Below, piece by piece: positions 1-13,318 of a DNA stretch of 64,000 nt (the stretch's first letter is position 1; the number at the start of each line of letters is the position of its first letter). The translations under genes were made by a program, and so were the position numbers. The notes beneath the pieces are model-generated. The model did no database searches and was not told the origin of the DNA. It worked only from the letters and a program-made list of their open reading frames with translations. Origin of the DNA: Thuidium tamariscinum (taxonomy: Eukaryota > Streptophyta > Bryopsida > Hypnales > Thuidiaceae); assembly GCA_947034885.2 (NCBI GenBank), contig OX344750.2, positions 37,124,821 to 37,188,820 on the forward strand, given 5' to 3'.

Positions 1-587
1 TTTATTAACAAAGTTTATAATACTTCTCTTAGCATGCCTCTAGAGTTTGCAACTACATATGAACAATTCTTTTTTTTAATTCCTATTTGTAAAGATGTGA
101 TCACATGCTTCCTTTAAGTCTTAAAGAATTATAGATTTCTCTTAAAATTTGAAATTATTGTATGAAAAAAATCAAATCAAATTCAAAAATATCTTTGAAA
201 GACTTAAATGTTTTTCTTATATGCATGTATTGTATAGAATACTATGGTATAAGAGACTTCTATTATCATATTGATCTAAAATTAGAAAACCAATGCTTTA
301 TGGTAATAGGCTCAAAATTCAAATTGCAATAAAATATTAAATTTTTTAATAAATTCAAATTTTAACTTAGGATAGAAACTAGACTTAATAAGCTTTGGAG
401 TAGATATTTAGAGTGTCTAGAAAAAGTTTAGAAATGTTAATTCCATAAATAAAAAATAAAAAATATATAATTGACTTCAAAATTCCAGTACCTAGAAATT
501 TGTATTATATTAAAAAGTTATAGAGTGAGTCTCTAATAGCACTTTTTCTTAATCATACTTTGTAGTTCTAAAATTTTTAAACCTTCA

Positions 588-858
588 GAGGGGATTTGAG
601 GCCAATAGGAGACTGTAAAAGCCTTATTCCCAAAATTCTTCCTGATATTGTCAGGTCAGCAATTAATTTTTTTTTTCAAAAAAGAAAAGAAAAAGTTCGT
701 CCTGAAATGCAAAAAAAAGTCCAATTTTTAAATTAAAAAATCAGTGACGTGGCACACTCTTGACCACGTCAGTAGAGGCTAGTTCAGCATTTCTACAACA
801 GATTCCTGCGTTCACTGCGTTGGGAACTCACAGTCTCCTGTTGGCCTCAAATTCCCTC
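588..858. mobile_element. TIR element, GAGGGGATTTGAGG family, copy 1
   Basis: The ends form imperfect 29-bp inverted repeats (588-616 and 830-858), starting GAGGGGATTTGAGGCCAA. The core has A/T homopolymer runs flanked by GC-richer sub-terminal DNA with a GACGTGGCAC…GACCACGTC motif. Related copies lie at 35387-35723 and 60897-61173. It has no coding capacity. The superfamily is not assigned. Confidence 0.7.
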
Positions 859-1399
859 TAATGGCTTTAGATGCCATGCATGTTGTTTGCTAAAATACAC
901 TTTTCAATACCTATTTACAAAACATTGCTATTTGTAGAACCTAGTCATGTACTATATATATAATGTTCAGCTATAGGAAGTAAAAGTCCACTTGGTGGTA
1001 CCCATTTGTATACTTAGTGGTATACTCATTGAACAATGCACTCTACAATAAATTTTTTGTATTAGGCAATGCATACAACTCTATAGTTTTTACATTATTT
1101 AGTGATCTTGTCATATTTACTACCATATAAATATTATTAAAAAAGAATCCCCATGAAGTGAAATTAAGTGCATTATTAGATGTTCAAACCTTTGTAATAC
1201 AACAATTTTTGTTGTAAAGGAGGTGTAGATTTCAATGTAAAAGATGATTAGGACTGCTTTACACTAAGAAGTTGGGCCAAATTGCTCTATCATAGGCCAA
1301 TAATCCTTACTTGTGATTGGTTAAAAGGTTGAAATCAACTCCAACCCCTTTACACCAAGAGTCCAAGCCAATTTCATCATTAGAATTTTTTATTCTAAA

Positions 1400-1830
1400 A
1401 AGACATGGCATTAGTATGGCCCCAGCTTGTTGAATTGGGTGCACCAAAAAAGGGAGGCAAATTCTTGGCCTTGGGGCCAATTTCAGATTTCAATTAAAAA
1501 AGCTTATCTCATAAAATATTATTTTTTTAACAAATCTGATTCGTTGGATTTTGTGCAATCAAACTCAAGGGAGGTTGGCCCGGACTTTAAATATAAAACG
1601 GTCCTGAAATTTCAGCCCGTTCTTCCTTTCTTTTTCTAAATTTTTCTTGAATTGGCTCAACTTCTTGGCCTCAAGGCCTTTACATATGGGAGCATCAACC
1701 CTATCTATAATCTTATTTAGTTGAGGCTAGCCTTCAGGCCAAAAAGGGGCTGAAATTTTGTGCAATTAACTTGGAGAGGAATTGGCCCGGCCTCTAGGTA
1801 TAAAGCGGCCCTAATACATACCTTGAGCAC
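1400..1830. repeat. Direct duplication in unclassified repeat-like DNA
   Basis: Two similar segments (about 1549-1625 and 1744-1812) share TTTTGTGCAAT, GG-AGG--TTGGCCCGG and TATAAA-CGG blocks about 195 bp apart. The surrounding 1260-1830 DNA repeats GGCC-containing phrases such as TTGGCCTTGGGGCCAA. An old repetitive element is likely; no class could be assigned. Confidence 0.4.
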
Positions 1831-4800
1831 TAGTTTATGCACTTATTACAAGATCAAACAATCAAATCTAAATATCTAAATGCCAATTCTATAGTTTTCA
1901 AACAATCAAATATGCAAATGGCATTTGCATGTACCATAATATATAATAGTATATTATCATATATCAATGTATAGTGTGGCATGTTTGTATGTATGAATTT
2001 AATTAGTACTGTATATTATGGCATTTGAAGAGATTTTATACCTTAGAATGAATTAATTTTTGTATTATTTGATGCAATGTAAGATTTCAAGCATACTTCA
2101 TATTTGTACACAAGTCCTCTAGATCTTAATGGGTTTCATATTACTCAAAAGTACATGCTTGGAATGACTACTTTTAGCTCCTTTAAGATGTAAAGTGTCT
2201 ACTTCTAAAGCCTCAAGGAGATACTCTGGACTTTTTGAAAAATTCAAGCATGTTATTTTGACTCATATTTTTAATTTTTTGCATGAACTTTTTAGGATAG
2301 CTTCTACTCATCATATCCTATAATAAAGCCTTTGTTCAAAATCATTTCAATAAGTATTGCAAAAGTTGTAAGTTTTTTTGTTTCAATGTCAAAGCGGGTA
2401 GCTAAAATGTGTTCTATAAATAGATTAGTCAATTTTCTTTGGTTGGATAGATTGATAACTTTACAAAAACTTTGAGCCACTCAATTTTGACTTGTGACAT
2501 GAAAGTTACATTGACATTGAGCTTTATTTTACTAGCAATCAAGGTTTTATTGTACACAATTAATTTTTTTAATTAAAACAATGGCATGGAATATGTATTG
2601 TTCTCTAGAATGTTTTTACTATTAGAAACTACAATTCCTGGATTATTTTCAAATTTATTAGCAAATCAAGTTTGTTTGTTTTATCAAGTACTATCTTCCA
2701 CTTTCTAACTTTTCAAAAGATAATTCTTTTCCATGTATTCTTAACCCATTTTGAAACTCATAAACTAAATTGCATTGATTATAGGACATGTGCATGCTTT
2801 TCCTTAAATGTTTAAAGACAAACTTCAACTTCAGAAAGGGCTTCAAAAAACTATTTTGGAAGGGGGGTAGTTACATTGATCTTGCAATGGGGGGCTCTAA
2901 AATTTTAGAAGGATGCATTTGAACAAGTTAACTAAAAGACCATGCTATTAGATTTGTTAAAGAATAAATTTTGATAAATACCATAGCCTTGATTTTTGAT
3001 ATGAATTTTTTGAATTTATTCTAGCTCTCAAATCAACCCAAAACTTGATTAATCACATCAAATTTAGAGATTACTCAATCATATCAAATTTGGAATTTTA
3101 ATAAAATTGTATTTAAATTTAATGGATTATTTCTCTTCACTTCTTTTTTCGTTTTAAATGTCACAATTGTATCGTGCTTTTGTAGCTAATGATTGTTTTC
3201 ACACTTTTGATGTTCTTAGGGTTGCTTTGCATTTTGTCCATCAAAGTTGAAAGGCCATGGGATTGAATGGCCAGACTTTGGTGAGCGTTCAAAGAAATGA
3301 CCAATATATAGGCAATAAAATATAGGAATTAGAGCCTTTTGCCAACCAAAGTGTGAAGCCTCCAAAGGCCAAAGTCCAAGCCCAAAGTCCAAAGTCCTTC
3401 TATGACTATATATAGTCACTTAAAAATTTTGAACTAAAATCTGAATTAGCAATTTAATTCTTGTGACCATTTCAAAAAAAAATTCAAGTAGTTTTTAGGG
3501 TTAACTATTGAAAACTTTCATTTTTCCCCCCAAAAGTAAATATTTGATTATTGAGGGGTCTTCAAAGGCATGAATGTAACATCAATGGAGAATAAAGCTT
3601 ACTAATTTTACTCCATTTTCTAGTTTTGTACACAACTTGCCAATTTGACTTGATTTGAGATCTAAGAAATTGTACTTATCCAAATGCTTTGAAAGTGGTT
3701 CCAATAGAAAGAGTAAAGTGTTTTCATGATTTCCACCATTGAAATTTTAAACATGCAAGTGTTGATTTGAAGATACTTGTGAATTATAGTTATAGAAAAA
3801 ATTTGTATTTCAACAATTGCAAGTTAGATTAGGTAATGAATTTGATAGCTTTTTAAATGAAATTAAGTTTTTTGAAGGTACATTTAATGTGCAAACACTA
3901 TTTGTAGTTGTTCATGTCACCGTTAATCCCCCCCAAAAGTTAATAAACAAATTTCTAAAACATTGTGAGGAGAAATAATAATATACTAAAAATAGAAAAT
4001 ATACATTTCTTTTGTTATAATCTCACAACTCTTTTGCAATTTTGCACTTAAAATTAGTTTGCATATTAATATACAAGCTCTTAAATCATCTATGCAGTTG
4101 AATTTTGAAAAAAGAAAAATTTGCTTCATAAGAGATTAATAGAAACCAATGCTCCTATTTTATAAGAAAAGCACATTTTTCAAGGCTTAGGCACTCAAGG
4201 GTTAAAAAAGCTTCACTTTTCACAACCTAATTTTGCCCCAAATTAGGCAAAATAATATTTTATATCACATGTGTTCTTTTTAAGTATTATCCAAATATTA
4301 TAAATTAAATAGCCAAGGTCCTAAAATTATACTTGTAAGTGCAATTATCCCACTATATCTCTATTCAACATTGCATAAGTACAATAATAGAAAAGGTCAA
4401 AGACTAAATCCATTTACTTGAAATAATTTGTGGGTTTGAATTTGGAGAAATTGAATTTAAAGGCATTGCATCATTCATATCAGTCCCAATACACACAACA
4501 AGCCAATGTTATATTAGTGAGGTTGAAAGAGGTGTCTCAAACTACCTCCAATTGCTACTTATGTCACAAATCCAAAACATCTTGTAAAAAAAATTTACAC
4601 ACGAAGCTAACATAAGGCAAGAAGTAGAGTACAAATTTTCACATCCAAGTACTTTCCAAAAAATCTACAAATGCAAGAGACCTTTTCCATTCCCCTAGCA
4701 CCATTAAAGTCCAAGCATTGGCCACACCATTTTTACGTACACAACCACACAAGAATAAATTGTCATAGTCAAAAGTGTCAGACAAATCTAAGAAGAGGTC

Positions 4801-6861
4801 ACTATATGCACAACTATGGAGGGAAGAAACTATAATTGAATATTAATGAGTTAGTTAAAAATAGTCAAAGAAAGGCACCACCTATTATGAGTGGATGGAT
4901 GGTTGTACCATTCATGCCAAGTTTAGACTCACTAGATTGTTCCATGGTAGAGCCGCCAATGTAAGATTAGGCTATAGAACTTCCCTACACTCTTTCCGAT
5001 AAATAAAAGCTTCCATGGTATGTCCATTTAAAAAATAGAATTTTTGTCTCTCCTATTCAATCAATTTCAAAACTCCATAGAAGGTCCATAGAAAAAAAAT
5101 AGGCTACGAAGAATTTTTCCACCTATCCAAGTTGGCAAAATATCCTAATATAGAGCTTGTTGGTATTCTATTGCAAATCCATAAAAGATACACCTAGTGT
5201 GTTGGATATCATGATTATTCTTATTTGAAAAATGAATGGGACAAATTACATGCCTATAGGAAAATTAATTTAGTCAACTAGGTAAAATGGTCATGTCAAA
5301 CCAAAAGGCAAGCTGTCCTTGATTAATTTCTAATGGCAAAGGCTAAGAATTCAAATTTAAGATACATTTCAAAATTATATCTAAGACTTGCCACGGAAAT
5401 AGGAAATAGAAAATAGGAAAGTAAGGAAATAATGAAACGGCATTGAAGAGAAAAGAACATCTGGTATACCACTCAAAAATAATCCTTCAAGTACAATCTA
5501 AATATTGAGATCTTGTCAAATTTCTAGAAAATAGTTGATGAACTCTCAACCATAGTTTGGATCATCAAAAATTAGAGATCCAAACTATTGAGAGTCCATT
5601 GCCATATAATCATTTTGCTACCAAATAGGCAGTTTTGAAGACATGGACTATTGATGGACTTTGGACTATGCCCCCTAGTGTGAAGGGTTAGGAGCCGCCA
5701 AACTCTTAGTTCTCTAAAATGTAATTGGTGGAACTTGAAAGACCATTGTCCCTTTGGAGGACAAATGAAATTTTAGGTATATACCTATGGGCTCATTTTT
5801 TTTAATTTTGGAGGAAGAAAAAATGATTAGCTTCATGGAAATATACATATTTTTTCAATCAAAGCCTAGGAACAAAAGTTATGCCCAAATAAGCTCAAAA
5901 CAAGGGAGAAGGGGTAGCTCAATTTTTTAAAAAGTTTTATTTATTTTTAATTAAAATATTCTTCTTATAGATTGTATTATTTTCTACATTGGAAGCTTTT
6001 ATTCATTTCATTTGGATTTTTTATAAGAAAGTTACGGACAATCTTGTTTTTCTAGTAGTTTGATCATCTTCTTGAAAAAATAACTTGTAGATTTCATTTC
6101 TAAATGAAACATTTATAATTTTTCAAACAAAAAGAGTTCCACATGGTTTATTGTGCTTGTTAGAGCAATCTAACTATTGGGATTAGTGCATTTTAATTCC
6201 ATCTTAGAGACATTAATTATTTAACTTTTCCTTCTATCTTGTACATACTTCTTACTAATTTTTTAAAGAATAAAAATTATTATTTTTGTATTTTCTATTT
6301 TTTCCTAAACTCTCAACTCAAACCTCCACTATAAATATTCAAAGCTCAAAACTCTATAGTGCAAAAAATTAAACTTAAGGATGTTCAAAGTCAAATAATT
6401 CAGTATCACAATGTGGTGAAAATCTTGCAAATATCTTGCAATCTTTGTTGCTAAGTTGCTAAAAAAATTTCTACACATTTTCATACTAGTTAGGTGTGAG
6501 ATCCTATGATTAGATTTGGCAAAAAAACAATTTTCAAAACTTTTAACTCCTTGCTGAAGAATTGGCAATTTGAAGTGTTTTTTTGCCGGGAAAAAAGCCT
6601 TAAACCATTACATACCTTAATTTAGGTTGTTTGTTTGCTATTTTTGTTTATTTTTGTTACATTCAAATCTCCCACATAATGAATTTTGAAGTTTTTATGA
6701 AATTATTATGAAATTAAAAATTAAAAAATTACTTTTATTTTTTAAATTTTGGTTAAGGCAACAGCCGGCACAGACAAGGTACACCAGTACAAATGACTGA
6801 TGATGAAGACTCGAAGCTTTTTGTTTGAGAAGAGCGGCCAACAAATATTTCCAAAACTAAG
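1831..6861. other. AT-rich intergenic DNA, no supported gene
   Basis: Both strands are dense in stops. Open frames here (the longest are about 60-80 codons) show no recognisable domain or codon bias. A hairpin-forming inverted repeat lies at 5542-5595. Nothing else was identified. Confidence 0.6.
5542..5595. repeat. Short inverted repeat (hairpin)
   Basis: The arms ACTCTCAACCATAGTTTGG (5542-5560, continuing ATC) and GATCCAAACTATTGAGAGT (5577-5595) are complementary apart from a three-base gap, with a 13-bp loop. Its function is unknown; it may be the relic of a small TIR element. Confidence 0.6.
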
Positions 6862-7099
6862 TTAACCCCTGAGCGCCCAGCGCGATTTCCAAAGTAGGCC
6901 AAAAGTTGCCATTGAAATTGATCCTACACATTAAATAATGAGATCTAAGAGACGCGGCCGTTGAGATTACAAGAGGGATAGGAAAGGAGTCTCTGGAAAA
7001 AATTGTGAATTTTTTCACCGTACGGTTCACGCGATTATAGTGGTCAAACATGAAATTGGGAGAGGCCAGATTTGGGGCGCTTGGGCGCTCAGGGGTTAA
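6862..7099. mobile_element. TTAA-flanked TIR element (piggyBac-like ends), 238 bp
   Basis: TTAA lies at both ends (6862-6865 and 7096-7099), with inverted termini CCCCTGAGCGCCCA. It is GC-richer than its flanks and non-coding. The CCCCT start next to TTAA matches the larger elements at 14057 and 56968. Confidence 0.7.
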
Positions 7100-8087
7100 G
7101 GTATGCCATTTCAAAACACACTAAACATGTGACCAAATGGAAGGAATTTTTGGGGTTCCGGAAAAGCTCCTGTCCCCTCCCTCCTTGAAATTTTATTTTA
7201 CTCCAGAGGTGTACAGTCAGTCAACTTATAAACGATTCCCTTTCCTGTAGAAAGTTGGACCAAACGGCACAAACACAGAGTGCAAGTGCAAGTGGGGTCC
7301 AAATGATCAATCTTATTATTATTATTACCGATCCTTCTAATAATAGCTGAAGGAATAACCAAGTTACTGGGCCTATAATTAGTCTGGTTCCTATTATTAG
7401 ATTGGTGTAGTTTTCATCGATTTCCTCATTGGTCCAAGTGAAAGGAGGTTCCAACACACAAAAGAATACACACTTACAAAAGAACACAACATTTGCATGT
7501 CCAATGCAAAACTGACAAAGTGGTGCACGAGCTTTTTGGAGGTAGATGAGTCTGTAATCATTTCTTCCACATATGTACATATTGTTTTGGAAGATTTTCA
7601 TGGAGTGATTATCATCATTTCTTCTACATATGTACATATTGTTTTGGAAGATGTTCATGGAGTGATGATGGCGGTTTTAGACAGGGTGCAGTTTGGGGTG
7701 TACACACCAAACCAATTGGACCCACACCATTCCAATCTTCTCCTCAATGATGATGGGCAGGGGGCCAGCAGGAGAGGAGAGGAGAGGAAAGCTGGTTGAT
7801 GTCCAAGTAATTGTTCCAGCATCCCCACCAGGCACTCTATGTTTCTAAACTACTGGTAACAAGTTGTCCTTCCCTCCAACCCCAAATTCCAAACACTGCA
7901 AAAGCTGCACAGAAAAATGGGGTGAAGTTGTGTGCACAATATCAACTTAATTGTGCATCATAACATGATCTGGGTGGATTGGCCTCCTTGCTCGGCCTTA
8001 CCATGTTTTACTAGAGGTGCAATCCAAACAAAAAGCCCCCTAGTTTGGGCCTACGTGATCACCCCTACTTTCTTCTTCACCCCTAGC
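7100..8087. other. Moderately GC-rich DNA with a 57-bp tandem duplication, no assigned gene
   Basis: An ATG-initiated frame at 7497-7799 (plus, 100 codons) and an overlapping minus-strand frame exist mainly because of the tandem duplication at 7559-7672. Neither resembles a known protein. The flanks contain ATT trinucleotide repeats near 7313-7325. Confidence 0.5.
7559..7672. repeat. Tandem duplication, two 57-bp units
   Basis: The units at 7559-7615 and 7616-7672 differ at only a few positions. As 57 is a multiple of three, the overlapping plus-strand frame (ATG at 7497) carries a 19-residue repeat containing ISSTYVHIVLED. The near-identity indicates a recent duplication. Confidence 0.85.
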
Positions 8088-8369
8088 TAATTTGCAGTCT
8101 CTGATCACAAATATGAATTCAAAATTTACAAAAGAAATTAGTGTGAAAAATAAAAAAATTACAGCGTTTTACCCAAGTGGCCGAGTGAGGGGGTCAGTTC
8201 TCCCTGCCCCATAACATTCAGTTGGACAGAGACCATTAAACCCGTCCCATGAAGCGGGACCAATGGGCTGGATTTACCCCACGGGAAATGCTGAATTTAA
8301 AAAAAGAAATTACACATTATTTTTCCTTGCAAGTTTTGAATTCTTATTTGCAATCAGAGACTCCGAAAT
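8088..8369. repeat. Inverted-repeat element, family with GGCTGGATTTACCC core
   Basis: The arms of about 38-40 bp (8088-8127 and 8331-8369) are inverted copies with GAATTCAAAA and CAGTCTCTGAT blocks. The inner region GGCTGGATTTACCC…GGGAAA-GCTGAA recurs at 37450-37480, and a related piece lies at 29650-29815. Outer similarity may extend it to about 8033-8440. Confidence 0.6.
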
Positions 8370-8446
8370 ATCTGGTGGAGGTCAAGAACATACTCAAAAC
8401 ACAGTACAAAATAGGAGGCTTTTTTTACTTTTACCTGTGGATAACT

Positions 8447-8721
8447 TAAGGTGGGTACACCTAAAACTGCCATTTTTTGGACTGTGCCTAGTAAATATTA
8501 CAGGTCTGATCAAATTTTCATATAGTCTTCTTGGCAAGTGAAAGCACATTCCAATGCACCAAAAATCGCAGCATTTGGATACAGTATGCAAAAGTTATTA
8601 AGGTTCAAAGTCTGTTTCTAAAAGCGCTCCAGCCAAATAGGTACATAATGGAATTCAGAAATGTACAGCAACTATAGATGGCACTTTTAGGTGAGGTGCA
8701 ATTTTAGGTGTACCCACCTTA
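8447..8721. mobile_element. TIR element, TAAGGTGGGTACACC family, copy 1
   Basis: The left end TAAGGTGGGTACACCTAAAA is the inverse of the right end TTTTAGGTGTACCCACCTTA. The core contains TTGGCAAGTGAAAGCA and GGATACAGTATGCAAAAG, also found in the copy at 55445-56086 and degraded at 10518-10783. It is non-autonomous and non-coding. Confidence 0.85.
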
Positions 8722-9260
8722 CTACAAGTTTTACCCTGCTCATCCCACTTCATGGAACGGATTTAACATCCTGCCAGTTGGACCGAGTCAATCATATCGG
8801 CAATGGAGGGCGACCAACAACTGAACCCACCCCGGCCCGGCCCTGGTCCGACACCGCATTCCTTTAGTTCAGTGGCATCCAGTCATGTGTGATCCAAACC
8901 TGCCGAAGAGGGTGGTACCCCCGTTTCCACCGAACATGGCTGCTCGGTGAGTGCGACTTTTGCAGGGGATGGAATTTGCACCACATTATTGGCCCAGGAA
9001 GAAGAGGGACGAGCGAGCTAATTGCAAGACAGAGCTTGTTCAGTTGGCGGGCTTGGCGAATGTATGCCTTATGTTTGTGTTTTTGTCAGCTGAAAGTTGT
9101 GTTTGTAGGGCCATGATCTGCATATGAGTGAGTGATTGTACTTCAATATGGTGGATGGAGATTGGGCCGGCACAAGGACCAAGGAAAGGGGGAGGGGAGG
9201 GGAGGGGAGTGGGGGAACCACTTATTAACCCCAAAACACCCATGGCCTTGTGAGGGTCAA
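8722..9260. other. GC-richer DNA with a G-quadruplex-type tract, no gene
   Basis: This DNA is richer in G+C than most of the window. A run of five G-blocks lies at 9188-9215. Frames of about 65-75 codons on both strands are unremarkable. Confidence 0.5.
9188..9215 (+). other. G-quadruplex-type tract
   Basis: Five runs of four or five G are separated by single A or AGT (GGGGGAGGGGAGGGGAGGGG, then AGT and GGGGG). The pattern satisfies the usual four-G-run rule for a stable intramolecular quadruplex. Confidence 0.7.
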
Positions 9261-9263
9261 TAA

Positions 9264-9670
9264 GAGCATTCCCATGTCAGGGCCTTCAAACAGGGGCGTC
9301 AAATGAGGTTTGACATGGGTTCATGGTTGGTGAAAGTGCTTCATGCCCCATGCCTACACTCTAAATTGACTCTCTAAACACATCTCCCAAGTCAAAAACT
9401 ACCTTTATCAAGCCAGGTGCAAGGTGTCAGGCCAAGTGTTGGGCCTCCAAGCTCCCAATGGCTGAAAATTCTTTGAGAGTGTGCCAGATTGAGGAAATCA
9501 AGATTTAGTGAGCCACGTTGAAGAAACACAACAGTTGAGTGTAATTGTTACTTTGAAGTTTTTGCTGGGTAAATATTTGGTTTAGAGTGCCTAGCATGGG
9601 GCAGTTTCACAGGGCAAACACTCCATATTATCAATTTACAGCCCTTTGAAGAGCAGGCACGGGGATGCTC
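9264..9670. mobile_element. MITE, GAGCATCCCC family (Harbinger-like), copy 1
   Basis: The inverted ends GAGCATTCCCATG and (reversed) GAGCATCCCCGTG continue imperfectly for about 30 bp. TAA lies immediately outside both ends (9261-9263 and 9671-9673). TAA/TTA duplications are characteristic of the PIF/Harbinger group, so that class is inferred. It is 407 bp and non-coding. Confidence 0.75.
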
Positions 9671-9897
9671 TAACATCATTGTTTTGGAAGTGGTCTAGGG
9701 CTAAATGTTTGCATGGTATACAAATCTCAATTGTACAATCTTGTAGTATATGTGTTGTAAATGACAAGAATCAAGTTTGGAAGATTATACATAGGGTGCA
9801 AGATTATAATGTTTTTGTGTTGATAAAGGATGCTAAACTTTTCCTAGAAAAACATTTTGGAGGTCAAATTTGATTTCTAAACCTACTTACATAGAAA

Positions 9898-10460
9898 AAC
9901 AAATCTAAGGCTAAACCTCCTTCTACTAAAATGATTCTCAATCACTCATAACTTCTTGGATTCATATGAAATTTTAGCCAAACAAATTAAACTAGTGTAC
10001 ACAACTTTTTCAAATTTTTTTGAAATGGACATTGTATGAAGAAGAAACAAGCCACTAGAATTCACTATAACCCAAAAGTGTTTGGATTTTGAACTTCAAA
10101 CTGCTCCAAAACATTCAAAACAACCTTGAATTGACATGAAAATTTGACCACAATGAAAAGACTTCCAAAGACAACGTGATCCAACAAATTTCATTGAAAA
10201 CAAACATTGGATGAAGGAGATGCAAGCCCTCCAAAATGAAGCCATCAAATGTAGTTTGGTGAACTCAAACTAAACCTTTGAACTTCCATTGGCTTCCAAA
10301 AAATTGGTACATCTTGGATTGATTTGAAAATTTTACCTCACAAACTAGAAGAGAGCACATATTTTCCAACAAGGATTATTGAATTTAGACATTAGATGCA
10401 AAAGTTACAACACTTTGAATTGAACTTCTACACTATGAGGACATTCTTGGTCCCATGGGA
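9898..10460 (+). repeat. Dispersed repeat, inverted relative to 58480-59045
   Basis: Blocks such as GGATTTTGAACTTC, ATGGACATTGTATG and AATTTTAGCCAAACAAA match, in reverse complement and in the same order, the DNA at 58480-59045. The copies are diverged. Ends and class are not defined. Confidence 0.5.
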
Positions 10461-10517
10461 TATTTAGGGATTAACAATAGCCAAGGTGCTTGACTTGGGG
10501 AAAGAGCTCGAGTATTC

Positions 10518-10783
10518 TAAGGTGTGTACCTACACAACCACCATTTCAATTTGCTCTTGTGCTTAGTTACTATTATCAGCCTAATCAAAATTTCACATTT
10601 TCTTGTTGGCAAGTGAAAAGGGATTTCTAATGCAACATTTAAATGCAATGTATAAGAATTATAAAGAACAATATTTGGTTCTAAAATTATTTTTTCAAAA
10701 AGGTACATAATTGGCTTTGGATATGTGCATAGATTGAGGATGGTGGTTGAAGGTAAATGACACAATTAGAAGTGCCCACCTTA
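10518..10783. mobile_element. TIR element, TAAGGTGGGTACACC family, degraded copy
   Basis: The ends TAAGGTGTGTACCTAC and GAAGTGCCCACCTTA are imperfect inverses. The core TTCTTGTTGGCAAGTGAAA aligns with the copies at 8447 and 55445. It is more diverged than those and presumably older. Confidence 0.65.
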
Positions 10784-11280
10784 AAGGTCACTTTAAAGCA
10801 TGGTTCAATTCCATGATTGATCAGAATTGGTCAAATCTACAGAGTGCAATAAATTAATAATGCACACTTTGTACACAATGCAAGATTCGTATAATTTGTT
10901 TTTTATTTTAAAAAAAACACTATGACATAGGTATGTGATTTACCCCCTTAAAGCTCCTTGCAAGTTGATATGGGTTTGATATATGTGGGCATCCAAAGTA
11001 AGGTATCAAATGTTGGGTATTTTTTCATATTTTTTTGTGAGTAGCTAAACAAATAAAATTTTAGAAAAACTACCATGGCGGTAGGTCAAAGGTGGAAAAA
11101 AATAATTCTAAAAATAATTCTAAAAATTTTAGGAATTTTTTTATTGTATGGTGAAAAGAAGAAGAATTATTGGCAAAATAATCTTAATGATGGCATTTGC
11201 CAAACCTAATATTCGAAAAGAAGAAAAAAAATGGTAGAAAGGTGCCAACCCTATCCCATACTTTTATGAAGATCCACGAA

Positions 11281-12167
11281 TTAATCCTTCAAGTTCTTTG
11301 ACTATGTTTACTCCAAAAATGGTCAAAAACCTGCCATTTCTAATACCATTACCAAATTTTTTATTCTTAAAAAATATTTTTTGAGATTTATAGCCGTATG
11401 ATCTTGTAGTAAATTGGTTTGTAAAACATGTGCAAAAAATTTCAGAGTTTTTTACTATGTAGATTGCAAGATATATCGGCTCAAAAGTCATTTTTTTCAC
11501 CCTCTGGAAAATAGGGCAGCTATACTTTAGATGGGGACAATCATATGAAAAATGGTTCAAAACAATTGTGCCTCTTTGGATTCATCATTCAGGCTAAGTA
11601 GGGTACTTACCTAAAAAAATTCAAATTTTTTAGAATTGTAGACATATAGGAAAAAAAATAGTAAGTAAAAAGAAGTGGTAAATGATTCAAAATACAAAAA
11701 TTTCAAGAATTTAATTGTGGAATTGAAAAATACCAATCCCAATGGTTGAAATGTTGTAATAAGAAATTTGCATCCTACAATTTTATTTTTTCAAAAAATA
11801 TTGAAATTTAAATAAAATAAAGGTCTTCAAAGTTTATTTTTGAATAGAGAATCCATAACTGCTTGCAAACCAAAAAACCTCATGACATTGGACTCATTGA
11901 TTCCATACATACATTAATGAAGAAAACCATTTTCAAATGTTTTTATTTTTAAAAGTGATTTTTTTCAATTTGCCCAAATTGCTCAATTACAAAAAAAAGG
12001 GTAACATATTAGGCTATATCTTATGATTCGTATTTCCAAATGTCCTAATTTTCTTTACAAAGGAAAGACATTCCTCATCCCCACCTTCTATTAAAGTACC
12101 CACTCACACATACCTACCTAAAATTGCTATGTTGCCAAATTTAGTATGCTGATCTTTTAGGAGTTAA
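11281..12167. mobile_element. TTAA-flanked TIR element (piggyBac-like ends), old copy
   Basis: It starts TTAATCCTTCAAGTTCTTTG and ends CTTTTAGGAGTTAA. The left sub-terminal DNA (TTGACTATG…CAAAAACCTGCCATTT) and the right sub-terminal DNA (AAATTGCTATGTTGCCAAA) match the copies at 13319-15121 and 14057-15010. It is about 890 bp and non-coding; the termini have decayed. Confidence 0.65.
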
Positions 12168-13235
<1,068 letters not shown>

Positions 13236-13318
13236 ATTTTTTGATACAAAGTAAGAACATGTATCCCCATACATGAAATGTTTACTTGTTTGATGCCAAA
13301 TTTTCTTCTGCACCTTTC

